Source of the DNA: Nautilus pompilius
Lineage: Eukaryota; Mollusca; Cephalopoda; Nautilida; Nautilidae
Assembly: GCA_018389105.1 (NCBI GenBank)
Contig: JACATO010002186.1
Coordinates: 3,114,501-3,178,500 of the forward strand
Reading direction: 5' to 3'
DNA: 64,000 bases
Positions 1 to 13,322 of this stretch are shown in pieces (the first letter of the stretch is position 1; each line of letters starts with the position of its first letter). The notes below the pieces were generated by a model. The model had not been told where the DNA came from, searched no databases, and saw only the letters and a program-made list of their open reading frames with translations. A program made the position numbers and the translations under genes.

Positions 1-496
1 AGACTGTATTGAAAACTTTGCATGTAGAAGCAAAATGTTTCTGGTTTGTTTTATCAATGCATTTTGTAATTGCATCATCTGCATGATCCTGTAGTTGCTT
101 TATGTGCCTTTGATGAAAAATGCTCTTTCATTTTTTTCCTGAGAGATGCTTGCTGGATGGTTTTATCCTTCTCTGAGTGAGGCTTCAACACTGCAGCTTC
201 CCCATTCAATTGACACGTGAATTCCCTTCATGTTTAAGGAATCAAATTTGGCACAGTGATCACAATCCAGTTTCTTGCTACGAACAATCAATCAATCCAT
301 ATTTTTTTTGGAACTCCTCATATTGATTCATACTCCAGCAGTCTGGAAGAGATGATGCAGCATCTGCCTCATCTGTAGGTGGCACAGTATCAGAAGCAGA
401 AGTTTCATCAGTATCATTCATCAAAGATGGCTGTGTTACTGTTGCATCCTCAGTGGTCTCTTCCTTTGAACTTTCAGTTCTTGGGATTTTTCGCAT
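1..496 (-). mobile_element. KIAA1586-like hAT relic, truncated by window edge
   Basis: Read on the minus strand from about 496 down to 1. An open stretch (496-278) ends in the motif CWSMNQYEEFQKKYGLI, is broken by a frameshift near 280, and resumes in another frame with KKLDCDHCAKFDSLNMKGI (C-x2-C half of a zinc finger). After a further shift near 165 it gives KKMKEHFSSKAHKATT (H-x5-H half), and then DDAITKCIDKTNQKHFASTC up to the window edge. The order W-Q-Y-F-K, CxxC, HxSxAH, then 'I-K...C' matches the N-terminal BED-like finger of transposon-derived KIAA1586-like proteins of the hAT group. At least two frameshifts make it a pseudogene. The catalytic part would lie left of the window. The zinc finger is seen directly; the family name is from recall. 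Confidence 0.55.
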
Positions 497-1744
497 GAAC
501 TCTAGATATTTTGTTGCCGCTTCATTTTAAGGGCTGAAGACTGAAATGTAAAAAATTGCTTCACTTGGTACTAGGATTGCTACAATATTTTCACTGCGCA
601 ATGTAAAAGAGTCTTTCTTCAATGGTAATTACGAGAATAATTTTCATAATCAGAAAGTAGTAGCATAAAAACATCTACAACCATATCTAACAAATATTAT
701 TTTAGATATCTCTTGTAATAGGAGTAGGAATTACAAATTAAATGTGCAAAAATGAATATCTAAAAAAATTATTATTAATGGCCTAGGCTAGAAGCGGCCT
801 AATGGCCTAGTACTATAATGCAGGTAATGAAAGCATTCGTAAGTGTAAATGGTAGTGTTCATCAGTTCACGTAATTATTTCATAATTATATAACACGATA
901 CTTTTTAACATTTAAAGTCTTGAAATTTTAAGAATTAATAATTTCTTACAGTTTATCACGCAAGAACCAGCAGATACAATGGCAAATTACAAGCTCAAAA
1001 ATATACTAACAGATTTTCTGCAGCAAACCAATGCTAAATATAATTAGCAGATGATAAACTCATTTGAAATGGCCCCTTGAAAGCAGCCAACCATTGATTA
1101 TATTGCCAAAATTTGATTATTTCTTTTATTTTTCATTTCATATTCCAAGACTAATGGGGGGGGGAGATACCCCCTTATGGACCCATGCCCCCCCTCAGGT
1201 CTGCTAGTGGCTATGCATAATTATAGAACATTTCACTTACTAATAAGGGATGATGTTTTATCTATTTTCTGAAGCTGTAGAAAGTTACCGTAGATATTTA
1301 TAAAACCAAGATGAATCATGCGATGTGTAGCAAGAATAATTGGATTCATGCCTTATATTTTGATGATAAAATAAGTTAAGGGCTAACAACCGGTTTGCGG
1401 AACTCATGAAATTCCAAGAACATGTTTGCACGAACTGGTGCAAACCAGCTGAATCCCACCACTAGTGATAACCCAACTAGACTAAGCTGTGAGTCCTCAT
1501 AAGCCGACTGTTTTCTGGTGTTTGTGCCATCTCCTGTATCAGAATAGGTCCCCGGACAGATCTACTAAGGTTCTGAAAAAACAAACCCCCTACTTGGCAG
1601 CCTTCTGAGGGTAATTATAGATACCACCACAAAGCTAACACGTCTGCATGTTTTGTTGTTGTTTTTTTAATTACCCCGTCTCCCTTTCATTGTTGCATAA
1701 TTTAAAACCAACCCCCCCCCACCCACCTTTTTTATTATTATCAG
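497..1744. other. AT-rich non-coding DNA with TE debris
   Basis: No coding signal was found. At 1155-1215 there is a G-run, a C-run and 'gctagtggctatgc', which look like the end of a decayed DNA transposon. At 1388-1465 there is a short repeat-like stretch with 'aaccggtttgc' and 'aactggtgcaaacc' in imperfect inverted arrangement. If the guanine deaminase gene is intact, this is intronic, because its first visible exon begins at 1745. No upstream exon of that gene was found here. Confidence 0.4.
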
Positions 1745-4700
1745 AAACGATTGGTGAAAAACGGGACAACCACAGCGTCTTACTTTGCCACCATCCACAC
1801 AGATGCCACCCTTGTTCTCTGCTCTGTTGTTGGTGAGTAGGGTTGGGGAGAGGCGGCAAGAATAACCTGCATGCTTTGGAACAGATTTTTAAATGTAAGG
1901 TGAAGAGTAGAAAAGGGGGTTTACAAAGAAGAAATCAGAAATAAATGTCTTGGCGAAATCTTCCTCTCTCTGTCATCTGGGAATTGGTCAGATGAATAGA
2001 GTTTTGATAATTAGCCATTGTTTTAAAAACTAAGAAATAAATAATTATCCAGTAACTCTGCTTTATGCAACAAGAAATGATAACTGTCCTTTTTTTTTGT
2101 TGTTTTAAATGATGAAAATTGATAATTGCAAACATTGGAATACGCAAACTGATTTTAAAAATAAAACAAAAGGCATCAATAACATCCTGCTCTTCCCTGT
2201 TGATAGAAATTTCTCCTACAGACAGTCCTTGTGCATAATTTTATGACTGATGAATTATATGGTAAATTACAGCCTTTGTTAAAAGATGCTGCTGAATCAT
2301 GTTCAGGACGTAAAAAAGACATTTTATTTACTACTTCACTAACAATTAGATGGAAATAATTTCTGACTTGTACAATCTCATGGATTCTTTGTGAGTTTGA
2401 GCTTGTGTGTGTGATCTGGTTATTATCCCACCTGTCACCTAAAACATGGCCTCCACTTTGTTAGGTGATGGGTGCTTAGTGACATCACAAAAATTCAGTG
2501 TCTGGTGTTTTCTCAACTTTCAGCTAATCAAGGACAACGAGCTTTTGTTGGGAAAGTTAACATGGACATGGAATCACCTGAGTTTTATGTAGAGACCACA
2601 AAGCAGTCACTGGAGGAAACTGAAAGGTGAACAGAAATGTGCTGTGAAAATAGCCTCTTTTATTATTTAAATGATTCTGTGTAATTGATAGGGTATAATG
2701 TGTGTAATATTTGATGCATGGAAAACCAACCTCTTTATGGAATTCTGAAAGGTGGTGCAATGTAGAAAGAAGAGCCTGAAGTGTACTGTATAGTTACATT
2801 CATACAGTGAAACAAATTCAGTCTCTCAAGAATTAGATTGACAGCACTGAATAAACTTCAGTTTGGTTTTAATTCTTCTGTGGCAGGGCTCAGAGATTTT
2901 CTGAAATTTCTTTCCACCAATACTATCTGTTTGATGCAGTCTTTACTAGAGTATTTATAATTAAATATTAAATAAATTATTGCTTGAAAATGCCAGGTTG
3001 TATTTGATTATAATATGCTTAGATTAACTTCCATATTTAACTATTTATTTTCATAATTACCTTGACATATGTCAGTTAATAAACCAAAATAACTTGCTGT
3101 ATTAACTGTATGTATGTTTAGCCATATCCAAAAGTTTTTCCTCTAGAATTTTTTTAATTTTGCTTCATTAATTAAAATTAAACCTGATAAATTTGCATAA
3201 TAATGTATTAATGTATTGAAGTGCATGCCACTTTGTATTTTTTTCATAGACTTAATGAAAATATGGCCAAAATTGAAAAATGTGATAAGTTTGAAATTTA
3301 ACATGTAAATATTTGTTTTCAAAAGAACTTAAATAACTCCTGAGGATGTGTGATTTAGTATTCAAAAGCAAACATTTTAAATGATCACGGGTATATGAAC
3401 ATGATTTGGAACTAAATTTTTTAAAATTTCTATTTTGATGCTAAATGTTTGGCCATCAATATATTCATGCTTTTATAATACCATGATACATCTTAATTCT
3501 ACATTTTGTTGATTCAAGGGAAAATACTCTATAGAATAGAAATTACCTTTTCACTAACAAATTTTCTTTTTTAATGTTCTTTGACAAGGTGTATTTATAG
3601 AACAGATTAGGTTTGGATTACTGCATTGATTGAATAAATGTAATATTTTCTTTTTTGTTTCTTTTTTAGATTTATTCAAAGTGTACATAAAATGCAGGTA
3701 TTGTACATTGATTAATTTTACTTTGGATTATATTTCTATTGATGCAGTCAGTCATTCTATTTTTTAAAATTAAAATTTTATTTATTTTAACAGAATCCGC
3801 TAGTCACACCCATTGTTACTCCACGATTTCCTATAACTTGTTCCTCAGAATTAATGCACGGACTAGGAAAGTTAGCACGGAAGTACAACTTGCCAATCCA
3901 GGTATGTATAGATATTTATTTGGTCAGAAGGAATCTGAGTAAATAATTCTGTCAGGACCCAGGCTAGAGATACCAGGTACTTGCAAACAGAGGTCATGAA
4001 AGAATTTTAAAATTTATACATGTATGTTAAAAAAATGCAAAATCTTCAGTATTTACAATAAATAAATGAAATAGTTTGTTCTTTATGTTATTAGTGGATG
4101 ATTTACAAAGTAAATTTATATGTTTTGTCCACCAGAATATGCAGCTCACTTTTCACTTAATTATCTTTTCCAATTCATTAATGTCCCAAACAGTTTGATA
4201 AAAATCATCTCTATAACTGAGTTTCTATTGATTCTCACTAAATAGTGAAATTTTTTTTCATCTTGATTTTTTAAATTGCCATTTCTTTCTGTAAATAAGG
4301 TCACCTCATCTGTACTGCATGTTCCAGATGTCTAATAATTCTTTATAAACTGCAGATCGTTTGTCTAATTGTCCTGAAATCTTTTTGGCATTCCCAACAA
4401 CAAACATTGTAAATTATATAGAATAATGTACCAATGTGCATCCAGAAATCTCACATTTACATTGCTGAAAATAATGAAAATGTTACCTATTGTAATAGTC
4501 TGCTGTGATCTAGTTATTAGAAGAGGCAAGGTAGCCATCGAGGCTTCATTGCAGCCACCAGGTAAGTGAAGTCAATATTGATACTTTTTTCTTTCCTTCC
4601 ATTTACGAAAAAAAAAAAGAATAATTTGAGTTGTCAAGCTGTACTGATACTTTAGCCAGGTCCTATTGTTAGTAACTGTAGGTAACCAAACAATCTTACT

Positions 4701-7700
4701 CTTAAAAATCAAAAGCTTCATTAATTTTCCATTGCAGACACATGGCAGTGAGAATAAAGATGAATGTGCAAAAGTCCGAAAGTTGTTTCCAGATTATGAA
4801 AGCTACATGGACCTGTATGATAAACACAAGCTGTTGACAGACAAGGTCAGTCAATCAGCCAGCTGGAATTAATCTGGTTATGGTGTGACTTTACTGATGA
4901 CTGCCATCTGACCACTTAATGGTTCATTTCATTGTTTTAACAAAAATTCCATTGCATTCTTTTAAAAAGGAAAAATTGAAGTAATTCATTTGTTCATTTT
5001 ATAAAGTTTGATGTAGGATGATGTGATGTGCTAGCTGAGATCCTCACAGCCTCAAACATTAGCACTGCTTCAGTAAAGGTAGAGCTTAAGTAAACTGGAT
5101 GTGTTTGGGGAGGGACTCTGATACTTGGCTGAGTGATGGCCGAAAGAAAACAAACAGTCAGAATAATAACTCTACCTTGTTGATAAGAGAATAAAACAAG
5201 TTTCATGACTCTGAGCAATAAAAACAACAGTCTTATATTTTAAAATAGTTTACTGTTAATCAATGACTTTATTGATGATTAAATTGCAAATCGGGTTTAA
5301 AATTCACCATCCATATCTTTAGGTGGAGAAAATAATTTAAATTTTTCAGACAATAATTGCTCATGGTATCTACCTGTCAGATAAGGAAGTGGAAACAATA
5401 AAGCATCGTGATACAGCCATTGCCCACTGTCCCAACTCCAATATATCGTAAGTATAAATCTGTCAGAAGGCAGTTTAAGACTAACATGAGATTATCTTTA
5501 CCCATTCTAGAGGATCTCATTTAGGTCTTTTCTGTTTTTGTACCTCCTGCATTTTTTTTTTTTTTTTAGACAGAATGGAGAAATGAAACAGGCAAAGGTT
5601 TTATTTCAATGCAGTAATTTTAATTTTAACTTAGGCTGGAAGTATCATTTTATATTTATTTTTTCAATTCTTAGGTGTGAAAACTGATAATGCCTGTTGA
5701 ACTCACTCTTTTCTCTTCAGACTCAGAAGTGGGCTTCTTAATAGCAATCGTATTTTTAAAGCTGGAATCAAACTTGGACTAGGAACTGGTGTGTACCTTT
5801 AAAGTTAACCATCACTGCTTGTATCTGCTCTTACCTGTTACTTATAAAAGAAAGAGGTTGTTACCCATTCTACTGGGATTGATGACTACACACAATGGGG
5901 TGATTACATAATCTGTATAGTTTATCAGTTTAATTAATTTTGATTGCATAAAATTAAAGTTGCTTAACTCTGCCACTAAACCAATAATTTAGTTATTTTT
6001 CTCTGCATATTACTTAATAAATTCTTGATATTTAGATGAATGGAAATTTTTGTAACTAAATCAAGTAGAAATGCTCACATGAACCTCATTATCACTATCA
6101 CCTGATAATGTGGCAATCAGCCACAGAATAAACTAATAGTGTTTAAATCTGATGGATAATCTTTCAGAAGGTTATATACAAAAACACCTAGTTATTCATA
6201 CTTCAAAACTGAAACAGTGAAGGGGCCAACCATTTTGAGGGAGAATGGGTACCTGGGATAGCTGAGTACGAGAGGATGCTGATCACTTGAACATTTCATT
6301 CTTGCATATTTTTTTTTTCTAGTCTCCTTTCTTTTTGTGTTTAGCTGAAAGTGTGGTGCGCAATGTTACACGAGTTTGTTCTACTAACGCATCACGCATC
6401 TGGGTAAAATTGTTTTGTTGGGGAAACTGCATTATTGTGTACCATATCAAAATACTTTCCTATCCTCCACACACACCTTAGTACCAACCCAAAGCTGGCT
6501 GCTGCTAATGTTCTGAGCTCCACTAACACAGTTAACCCCATTCAGTCAGTAATCAAAGCATTGGTTTGTCTACCAAGTGTGTGTGGAATGTTGTGGGTTA
6601 TATCACTTGAATGCTGACAAGAAAGTTTGATAATTGAACCAGTAAATGTACCTGACTGAGGCTGGTGTTAATTAACCCTTTATCTACAACAATCACAAGG
6701 ACCTTATCTATCTAAACTTTGTTAAAATTACTTTTTTTTTGTTTGTTTGTTTGAATTGTAGAAACTAGTTTTGTAACCTTGGATTTGCCAGAAGACTCCT
6801 ATTTGGAGATAAACAGAATAATTATCCAAAATTTAGTTTTTGATGAAGTTTCTTGAACAGAAACCGTGAGCAGCATGTTAGCGCAGTGGTCATGGCTGCA
6901 TCACCAAAGCCTGGGTTAGGATCCCAAGTGGAGGATACAGATCCAGTTAAGAGATAAGCTGGTAGTCTAAGGGCTGGATTCATGCTTAGGCAAACAAGGA
7001 ATCTGTCTAGGGTACAAAGTTATTGAGAGGTGGGATGGTTTAGTTTTCTTTTAAACAAGTATAACTTTTCATACAAACTGGAAGAACTTCATTTACTGAC
7101 ATTCCAAATATTTGAGGAAATGAAACTCATTTGTGTTTACACACAACCAGACCCAGAACAGACTTGTGGCATCATGCAGAAGTGAGAAAGACACACGAGC
7201 AGTCAGTCTGGTTTTGCTTGAAAACAGAAAAGAGAGTCTCTTATGGGGGCATGAAAATGAAAAAGAAGAATGAAAGCAGCAGTGTGACATTAGGTAAGAA
7301 ATTTGGCACTGTTCTCCAAGTCAGGTACTGAGAACCCTGAACTGCCAAACACCCTAACCCTGACTTCAGCAGTTGAGAACTTCCTGTCAACTGAAACTAT
7401 TGGTTGCACTCACCCAACTAGTTGAAACCACGACTGCAGCCTATTCTAGTGATCTTGCTGACTGGACATCAACTGTAGGAAAATTGCATAACTATTTTAA
7501 CAAGCTGGTGCCCAATTAAAGAACGTTTTTATCAAAGAAAACAAAATGAGGTGCTATGACAATGGCTTTAGTTTATTACCCTTCTCCAGGACGTGTCTAT
7601 TGCTATGTCTGCAAATTGTTTTCTATGAAACAGTTGTACCTCACTTCAGGAATCGGTGCTAGTAGAAACTGTACAAGTGACTTGTATGAAAACTCAATAA

Positions 7701-10630
7701 AACACCACTACAACAACAATTTATCTCAATTCATGCAGAGATTTTAGAATTGTTTGATTTTCATTTTGTACAAACTCACTTATTGATTTTATTGAACAGG
7801 TCAGAAATGACTTTCAAATCTACAAAACTGAGGGAAAAGCACTTGCAGATGCTGACGGGTACAAAGCAGAGTCACTACATGGTAGGAATAGGGGAGGATG
7901 TTTGGTGAATCAGCGGCTCCAAATGTCAGATGTTTGGGATGAGAAGTGCGAAACCAATTAGTCTGTCTGTGACTGCCTTAAGCTAGAAACGAGAAGCCGC
8001 ATTGAAGCCTGCATAAAATTGCACATGTAATTTGGATTTCTTACAAAATTTATTTATTTTTAAGTATATGAGTAGAGAGCTCTCCACGGCAGTTGGAGGA
8101 CAGATTTCCTGACCAGTTTTGCTACTTTATCTTCTCACCATTTCAAAATACTGAGACGTGGAAGGAGCTCAGAGAACTAGGTCTGAAGAACTCATTTCCT
8201 AATGTGAACATTTGCCTTAAGATGTTTTTGTCAATCCTTACCACTTCCAGCTCCCCAGAGAACGAGCATTTTCTTTAATTAAGTGTGTCAAAGGTCACCC
8301 GTGATCAACAGTAAAGCAGGGAAAAACTGTCTTTTTTATATTGAAAATCGAGAACAGTATCGCCACTTCCCTTGATTTTGATGACCTTATCAACGATTCT
8401 GCATCCAAAAATGAAAAATAGCCACTCACTTTAAACTGCATTGATCACAGAAAAATTTACATGTATGTTTGTTTCCTAATATATATTCTTATGGACAAGT
8501 TTGAGCACCTACCATATAGAATTATTACATTTGAAAAATTGGATAACAATTAACATGCAATTTTTTTTTTTTTGGTTTATATTTGAACTGTCGTATTATT
8601 TTTATTTAGTAAACGAAGAAATGGATGTGAAATAGGTTTTAGTATTTTTCTGATTTTATTTTGAAATTTGTTTAGCACACCAGCTTTAATTAAATTGTTT
8701 CTGTCAAATTTGGTTAGCTGTTAAGTTCATCACGGTGCGTGAAAGTTTTGTCATAATTAATACACCTGAATTTAGCATAATTGACTGTCTCTGATCAAAA
8801 CTCTGCATAATAGAGTAAAATGATAAACTGTAACTTTTGAAAAGTGGTGGAGCATGAATCCTAGAAATTAAGATGTTGTTATTCATGTTGGGTAGTAGGG
8901 GCCCAGAAATGTTTTCTTAGAGCCTCACATTGGGTTAATTTGGCCCTGTATAACATAGTTATCTTCTGTGTTACTTCAAATTCTATTAATCATTGAAAGT
9001 TTTGAGACAGTATCCTTTTATCAGGGTTTTCTCCGGAGGTTGGCCTGTTTGTCTTTAAACTGCATGAATGAGGTAGCTCATGATCACTGCTTTGCTGGCA
9101 CCTAACCCTAACCCAAGCTTGCTTGCTCCCTCTTTCTCACTTGTGGCTAAACAGGGGGAAGGTTGATCATTGTTTGACCAATTTTTACAGACATATCTGG
9201 TGGCTGTTCACTGTCTATGTTGGATGCACTGCGTAGTGCAACTCTGACATCCAAGGTTCTCCACATCACAGATCCAAAACAAACCCATCAGCTAGTGACT
9301 TATAAGGAGGCCTTCAGGATGGCAACACTGGGGAGCAGCAGAGGTGAGATGATGATCAGGGAATTAACATCTGTACTGTAAACGTTTTGGAGTGAGGTTA
9401 ATTGTTTTCTTTCTCTAACCCAATGTGTTTTCTTAAAATCATTGTTGTGCACAGGACAGTGTTCCAAGCAGATGCAACTCAATGACTAATACATGATCTA
9501 AAGTGTCATGTCACAGAGCTGCTGCTCTGTTGTTTACTAGAACAGATGTAAACACTTTGCTGAAGTGACTTGTACCATTGTGGAAAACCATCCGCCCAGA
9601 GTCTCTTGAGCAGGGTTCACGGCATGCATTCTATTAACCGTCATAATTTGTACAGTCGATTCTTTGATTTGTGTTTATAAACAGATTCTCTTTCAATAAT
9701 TCAGAAGTATGCACCATTTCAGTAATGGGCCTGGACAAAGTTATTGGAAACTTTGAGATGGGCAAAGATTTTGATGCTTTGTTGGTGAAGGTTGATGAAG
9801 ATGATGGACCTTTTGATGTATTTCCTTCAGAGAGCATAGAAGAATTTGTCCAAAAGTTTGTATACCTTGGTGAGCATCATAAAACAACTTAACTACACCT
9901 TAAATAGTTCAGAACTCTAAATAGGATGATTTTAATAATATTACTAAAACTCATGATTTCCTCATGCTTGTCTTTCTCAGTCAGCCTTCTACTCCAGTTT
10001 CCTCTTATATCTAGAAATGAAGATAGGGGTCCTATCACACGTCCTGTGTGGCTAGGACAAGATTGGCAGCACATCCTAGCGATGCTGCACTCCTTCACTA
10101 GAATTGTTTATCTTAGTGCCGAATGATCAGTCAGTAGATGAAGTTAGAGTATTGAAAATAGAAACATTTAAACAGATTTTAATTTCATTTTATTTGATTC
10201 TTTGGATAAATCTTTAGCATTGTTTGGTGTTTCTTTGTTAGCTTTTCAGTCTCACCTTTGGTTTTCTCTCTGGCTGAAATCAGAAGTTAATTTAAAGTTC
10301 ATGGCGAAAACAGTTTTTAACTCATTAAAGAATGCTAAATGCATAATTTGTCCAATTATTAGGAATTATCCTTGCACAGAAAAATAAGTTTGATTACAGC
10401 ATCATCGTATTATTACATCTAAATTAACTAGTCTAGGTGAGAAAACCATGCCAAAGTATGAATGGCTTACCAATGTATGGAAGCTTCTATCATGACTTGC
10501 ACACAGAAAAAACTATAATATGTACATTTTTTTCATTGCAGGAGATGAGCGAAATATTCAAGAAGTTTATGTTGCAGGAAAATGCATTCATCAGAGGAAC
10601 AAAAAGAGTGGTGTTGGTATTCATAAGTAG
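1745..10630 (+). CDS. GDA: Guanine deaminase, ten 3' exons (5' end missing)
   Basis: Hydrolyses guanine to xanthine plus ammonia in cytosolic purine breakdown; a zinc enzyme of the amidohydrolase superfamily. Exons by GT-AG junctions and codon phase: 1745-1832, 2524-2626, 3670-3697, 3794-3901, 4738-4845, 5350-5447, 5721-5788, 9191-9343, 9723-9869, 10542-10630 (stop TAG). All phases join cleanly, giving 329 residues that correspond to roughly the last three quarters of the ~450-residue vertebrate enzyme. Landmarks: KNGTTTASYFATIHTDA, GQRAFVGKVNMDM, IVTPRF, QTHGSEN (zinc His and catalytic Glu), IIAHGIYLS (zinc His), AHCPNSN, GLGTD/ISGG (zinc Asp codon split by the 3.4 kb intron), MATLGSS, MGLDKVIGNFEMGKDFDALL, VQKFVYLGDERNIQEVYVAGK. 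The N-terminal HxH zinc ligands are in exons not found here, so upstream exons lie outside the window. No stops or frameshifts were seen, so it is probably functional. Confidence 0.93.
6861..6990 (+). repeat. tRNA-derived SINE-like unit in GDA intron
   Basis: A pol III A-box match (TTAGCGCAGTGGT, 6878-6890) is followed about 24 bases downstream by a degenerate B-box (GGTTAGGATCC, 6914-6924; two changes from the tRNA consensus). Sequence and spacing are those of a tRNA head, but no cloverleaf forms, so it is read as a SINE relic and not a tRNA gene. It lies in the 5789-9190 intron of guanine deaminase. The 3' end is not defined. Confidence 0.5.
7130..8412 (+). mobile_element. hAT/ZMYM-type transposase relic in GDA intron
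   Basis: Two recognisable ends of a decayed hAT transposase lie in the same strand and order within the guanine deaminase intron. At 7556-7747, GRVYCYVCKLFSMKQ resembles the TTF-type finger (YCxxCKLF) of ZMYM1-like hAT proteins. At 8190-8275, FPNVNICLKMFLSILTTSSS matches the start of the hAT C-terminal dimerisation domain. At 8338-8410, in another frame, IENSIATSLDFDDLINDSAS is its terminal helix, ending at a TAG. The DUF4371/catalytic middle is mostly deleted or unreadable. Multiple frameshifts; boundaries approximate. No terminal inverted repeat was found. Confidence 0.55.
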
Positions 10631-11248
10631 ACTTTAAAAGAAAACATTTTTTAAACATATATTAGAGAAGTAATTAACTATTGTTACTATTTGATTATGA
10701 GGAGATTCTATAACTGAATTTTTTTATGGTTCAAGAAAAGTAGCAAGACTGTGTGTCATCTCTTTGGATCCATTCAGTTCTCTACAGAAAACTAGAGTGA
10801 GTTGTAATTTTTCTAGAGATGTAGCCATTTAAATGGCTGCTTTCCATACATATACGTTCCCTCAATCTCTTGCAATCATACAATGACAAGATATTATTAG
10901 TGTTCAGGACTGAACCTCAGTTGCTTCTAAACAAGCAGTGAATATTGAAGACAGGAATGGGTAAATAGAAAATTTCCCTCTTATTGTAAATAATTTTAAT
11001 TACCTAAACAATATTGAAAAACATTGTGGGTTTTGATATATTTTTTCTTATAGACTTGTTTAATCATATAACTGTAATGTTTAATTGTGTGTGTGTGTGT
11101 GAGAGAATAACATTTTTTCCAAGGGGTAGTGGTAATACTGGTCATACTGGAGCCATGTTCAGGTAATATCAAGTATAGTGAAGAGTTTCAATTATTATTA
11201 TTAATGCTACTGAGGTATAGCAAGTAATGAAAGTAATAGGGGTAGTTA
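10631..11248. other. GDA 3' flank, no gene seen
   Basis: AT-rich sequence after the guanine deaminase stop codon. It includes a short (TG)n/(AG)n microsatellite at about 11087-11105. No canonical AATAAA was found close to the stop, so the polyadenylation site is not placed. No coding signal. Confidence 0.4.
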
Positions 11249-11259
11249 GTGAAAACAGG

Positions 11260-11490
11260 ACTAGGCAGAGAGGCTGTAGAGACAGGTGGATATAAAGTAG
11301 AAGGTTGGTTTGGGCATGCCCATCTTATTACTAGTGACAACCAACTAATAAGTGTGGTGCGAGGTCAAGGGTCTGAGTTTAAATCTCAATTAGGACCAGA
11401 CCAGTTTGGCATACCTCTCCTAGCATGTTTTCTTCTCACTCTACCAGTCAACCATGTGGGTTTTCTCCCGCAGCTAATAAAAAAAAAAGT
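11260..11490 (+). repeat. Possible SINE or LINE-tail fragment
   Basis: Contains 'ggtctgagtttaaatctc' near 11370, a weak resemblance to a pol III B-box, followed by 'accatgtgggttttctcccgc' (11452-11472), a string typical of dispersed animal retroposon tails. An A-rich stretch follows at 11480. There is no A-box and no target duplication. Weak call. Confidence 0.25.
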
Positions 11491-11749
11491 AGCATTCTTT
11501 TTACTTCTGGAACTAGGATACTTCCTCTGATGGATGCCTTGTGGTGACATCAGCACACAGGTTTGAAAAAATAATTGTTGAGCCTAGTTTTTTTTTTTTT
11601 TTTGGTGGTTCTTTTCCTTTGTCATCCATCTGGGAAAATCTCTCAGCATGAAGTGATGGCCCAAGCTGATCTTTGAGCACCAATTTTCTTGTGAGGTTTC
11701 TCACCAACTGATCTACCCAAAGTGCAACTTAGCATCACCACTGCACTCA

Positions 11750-12600
11750 AAAGGTGCACTCTGTTGTGAAAAGACCTTGACTTTCACTATCTATCCAATC
11801 CCTGGAATATAATTTGGAATTTGTTTAAAAGTATATCTAAAACAACAGATAGTCATTCTAATAATTTGCATATTAAATCTCCTACTCAAGACATAAATGC
11901 TTTAATTGCTGGATCTGGAACTAAAAGATTACACAATAATAAAAAAAAAAAAGATTTTTAAGCAAATAAAAGTGGAAAAGGGATTTCAGAAAATCAACTG
12001 AAATTGCTGTGAAATTAGCTAAAGTTGCTACAGAATCAACTGGGTTATTTATAGATTTTTGAATATATTGACAAAGCAGAAGATTTCATTATTAATGAAA
12101 CTACATAAACATGAGTCTAGAACTGAGACACAATCCTGATGCAGAAATTGATATTACAATTTAAAATCAATATGTACATTAGCTGCCACCTAAAGGTGGA
12201 GTTTTGTTTGAAGGAAAACTTCTAAACGCTAATAATGTGAATTAATGATGATACTGATAATATAAGTTTGACAAATAATGGCGTTTTGTATTATTTAGAT
12301 TAAATATATTTTAGATGGTAAAAAAATTGAGACTATACTTTATCCAGATCAAGCAACACCAATAAAAGGATTGACAACTTATCCAGATGATTTTTGTTAG
12401 TCCCAGGAATTGAATCAATGTTAATATAAAGACGGTGAGGCAAGCAACTGCAGATGCTAATAATTAAAGAAGACATGATTACCTAATTAAAAAACAAAAC
12501 ATTTATTGTCAACAGCACCAGTTTCACATATTCTCCTCAGTCTTGTACACAGTTCCTGAAACAAAGTCAGGCTGCAATCTGCTGAATAAAGTAGCTTTTA
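11750..12600 (+). pseudogene. Double-jelly-roll capsid-like relic (Polinton/virus-like)
   Basis: Very AT-rich, with fragments readable in shifting + frames. About 12100-12160 gives an N-terminal strand region. About 12185-12225 gives LPPKGGVLFEGKLL, 12245-12300 gives DDTDNISLTNNGVLY, and 12310-12400 gives ILDGKKIETILYPDQATPIK then GLTTYPDDF. Their order and spacing match the first half of double-jelly-roll-domain proteins encoded by Polinton/adintovirus-like integrated elements and by many unnamed invertebrate genes. Stops and frameshifts occur every 20-40 codons, and the second jelly roll is not found; the trace fades by 12500. It is a dead fragment. No packaging ATPase, polymerase B or integrase was recognised nearby. 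The strings are seen directly; the family comes from recall of the domain, not from a search. Confidence 0.45.
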
Positions 12601-13131
12601 CTAGCTAGGTCATTGATTTATATACAGTTGTTGTGTAATATTTTTGTTGCCAAAGAGCCCTAGGATTCCCCACACTATGAAGAAGTCACTGCCTTTACTT
12701 TTAAAATCCTGCAGGCATGGCACTTTCTGACAAATAATCAGTGTAATGTATCAACACCTGACTACTGTTGAGGTGATTCTATTGTGATATTTTTATTTAA
12801 ATGAATAGTAATTGATTTAAATTTAAATAAATATGAAAATATTTAAAAGCTGAGTTTTGAATAACAAAAATTTTTTTCAGTTTCTTTCTTTAAAAAATGT
12901 AAACAAGAATATTCTACTAAAATTCCAAACATTTTCATAGTCATATTCCGCAGCCTGGGATGGCTCTCTCAAATCAAGATGGAATTGTGCCTTCTAGAAT
13001 CTTGCACAAATAACAATTTAAACCAATTTCAGAATCCTCATGGAAAAAGGATTTTGGGGAGAGATAATTAATTATTTATGAATATGTATGTATAAAGTGT
13101 TTGAAGATTTTGATGTTTAATAACTTAACTA

Positions 13132-13157
13132 CGAGGTCTGTCGAAAAAGTATCCGAC
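13132..13157 (+). repeat. Left mariner terminal inverted repeat
   Basis: 26 bases beginning cgaggtctgtcgaaaaagta, directly after a TA dinucleotide. Exact reverse complement of 14386-14411. Confidence 0.95.
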
Positions 13158-13322
13158 TGGGAAGTAACTACGTTAGGAAGGCAGACGTGTATATAGTGGA
13201 GCCACGTGCCTTCGTGCGCATGCGTGGTTTTTGGCAAGCTTCCTGGATGCGTCAGTCGTTGTCAGGCATCCAGCGTGAGAGGTGCTGTACTACTTACTCA
13301 TCACATTTTCATTTCACCCGTG

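Noticed and set aside
9101..9115. Telomere-like 'cctaaccctaaccca'
   Set aside because: Only about two units inside an intron; a chance occurrence or tiny interstitial trace.
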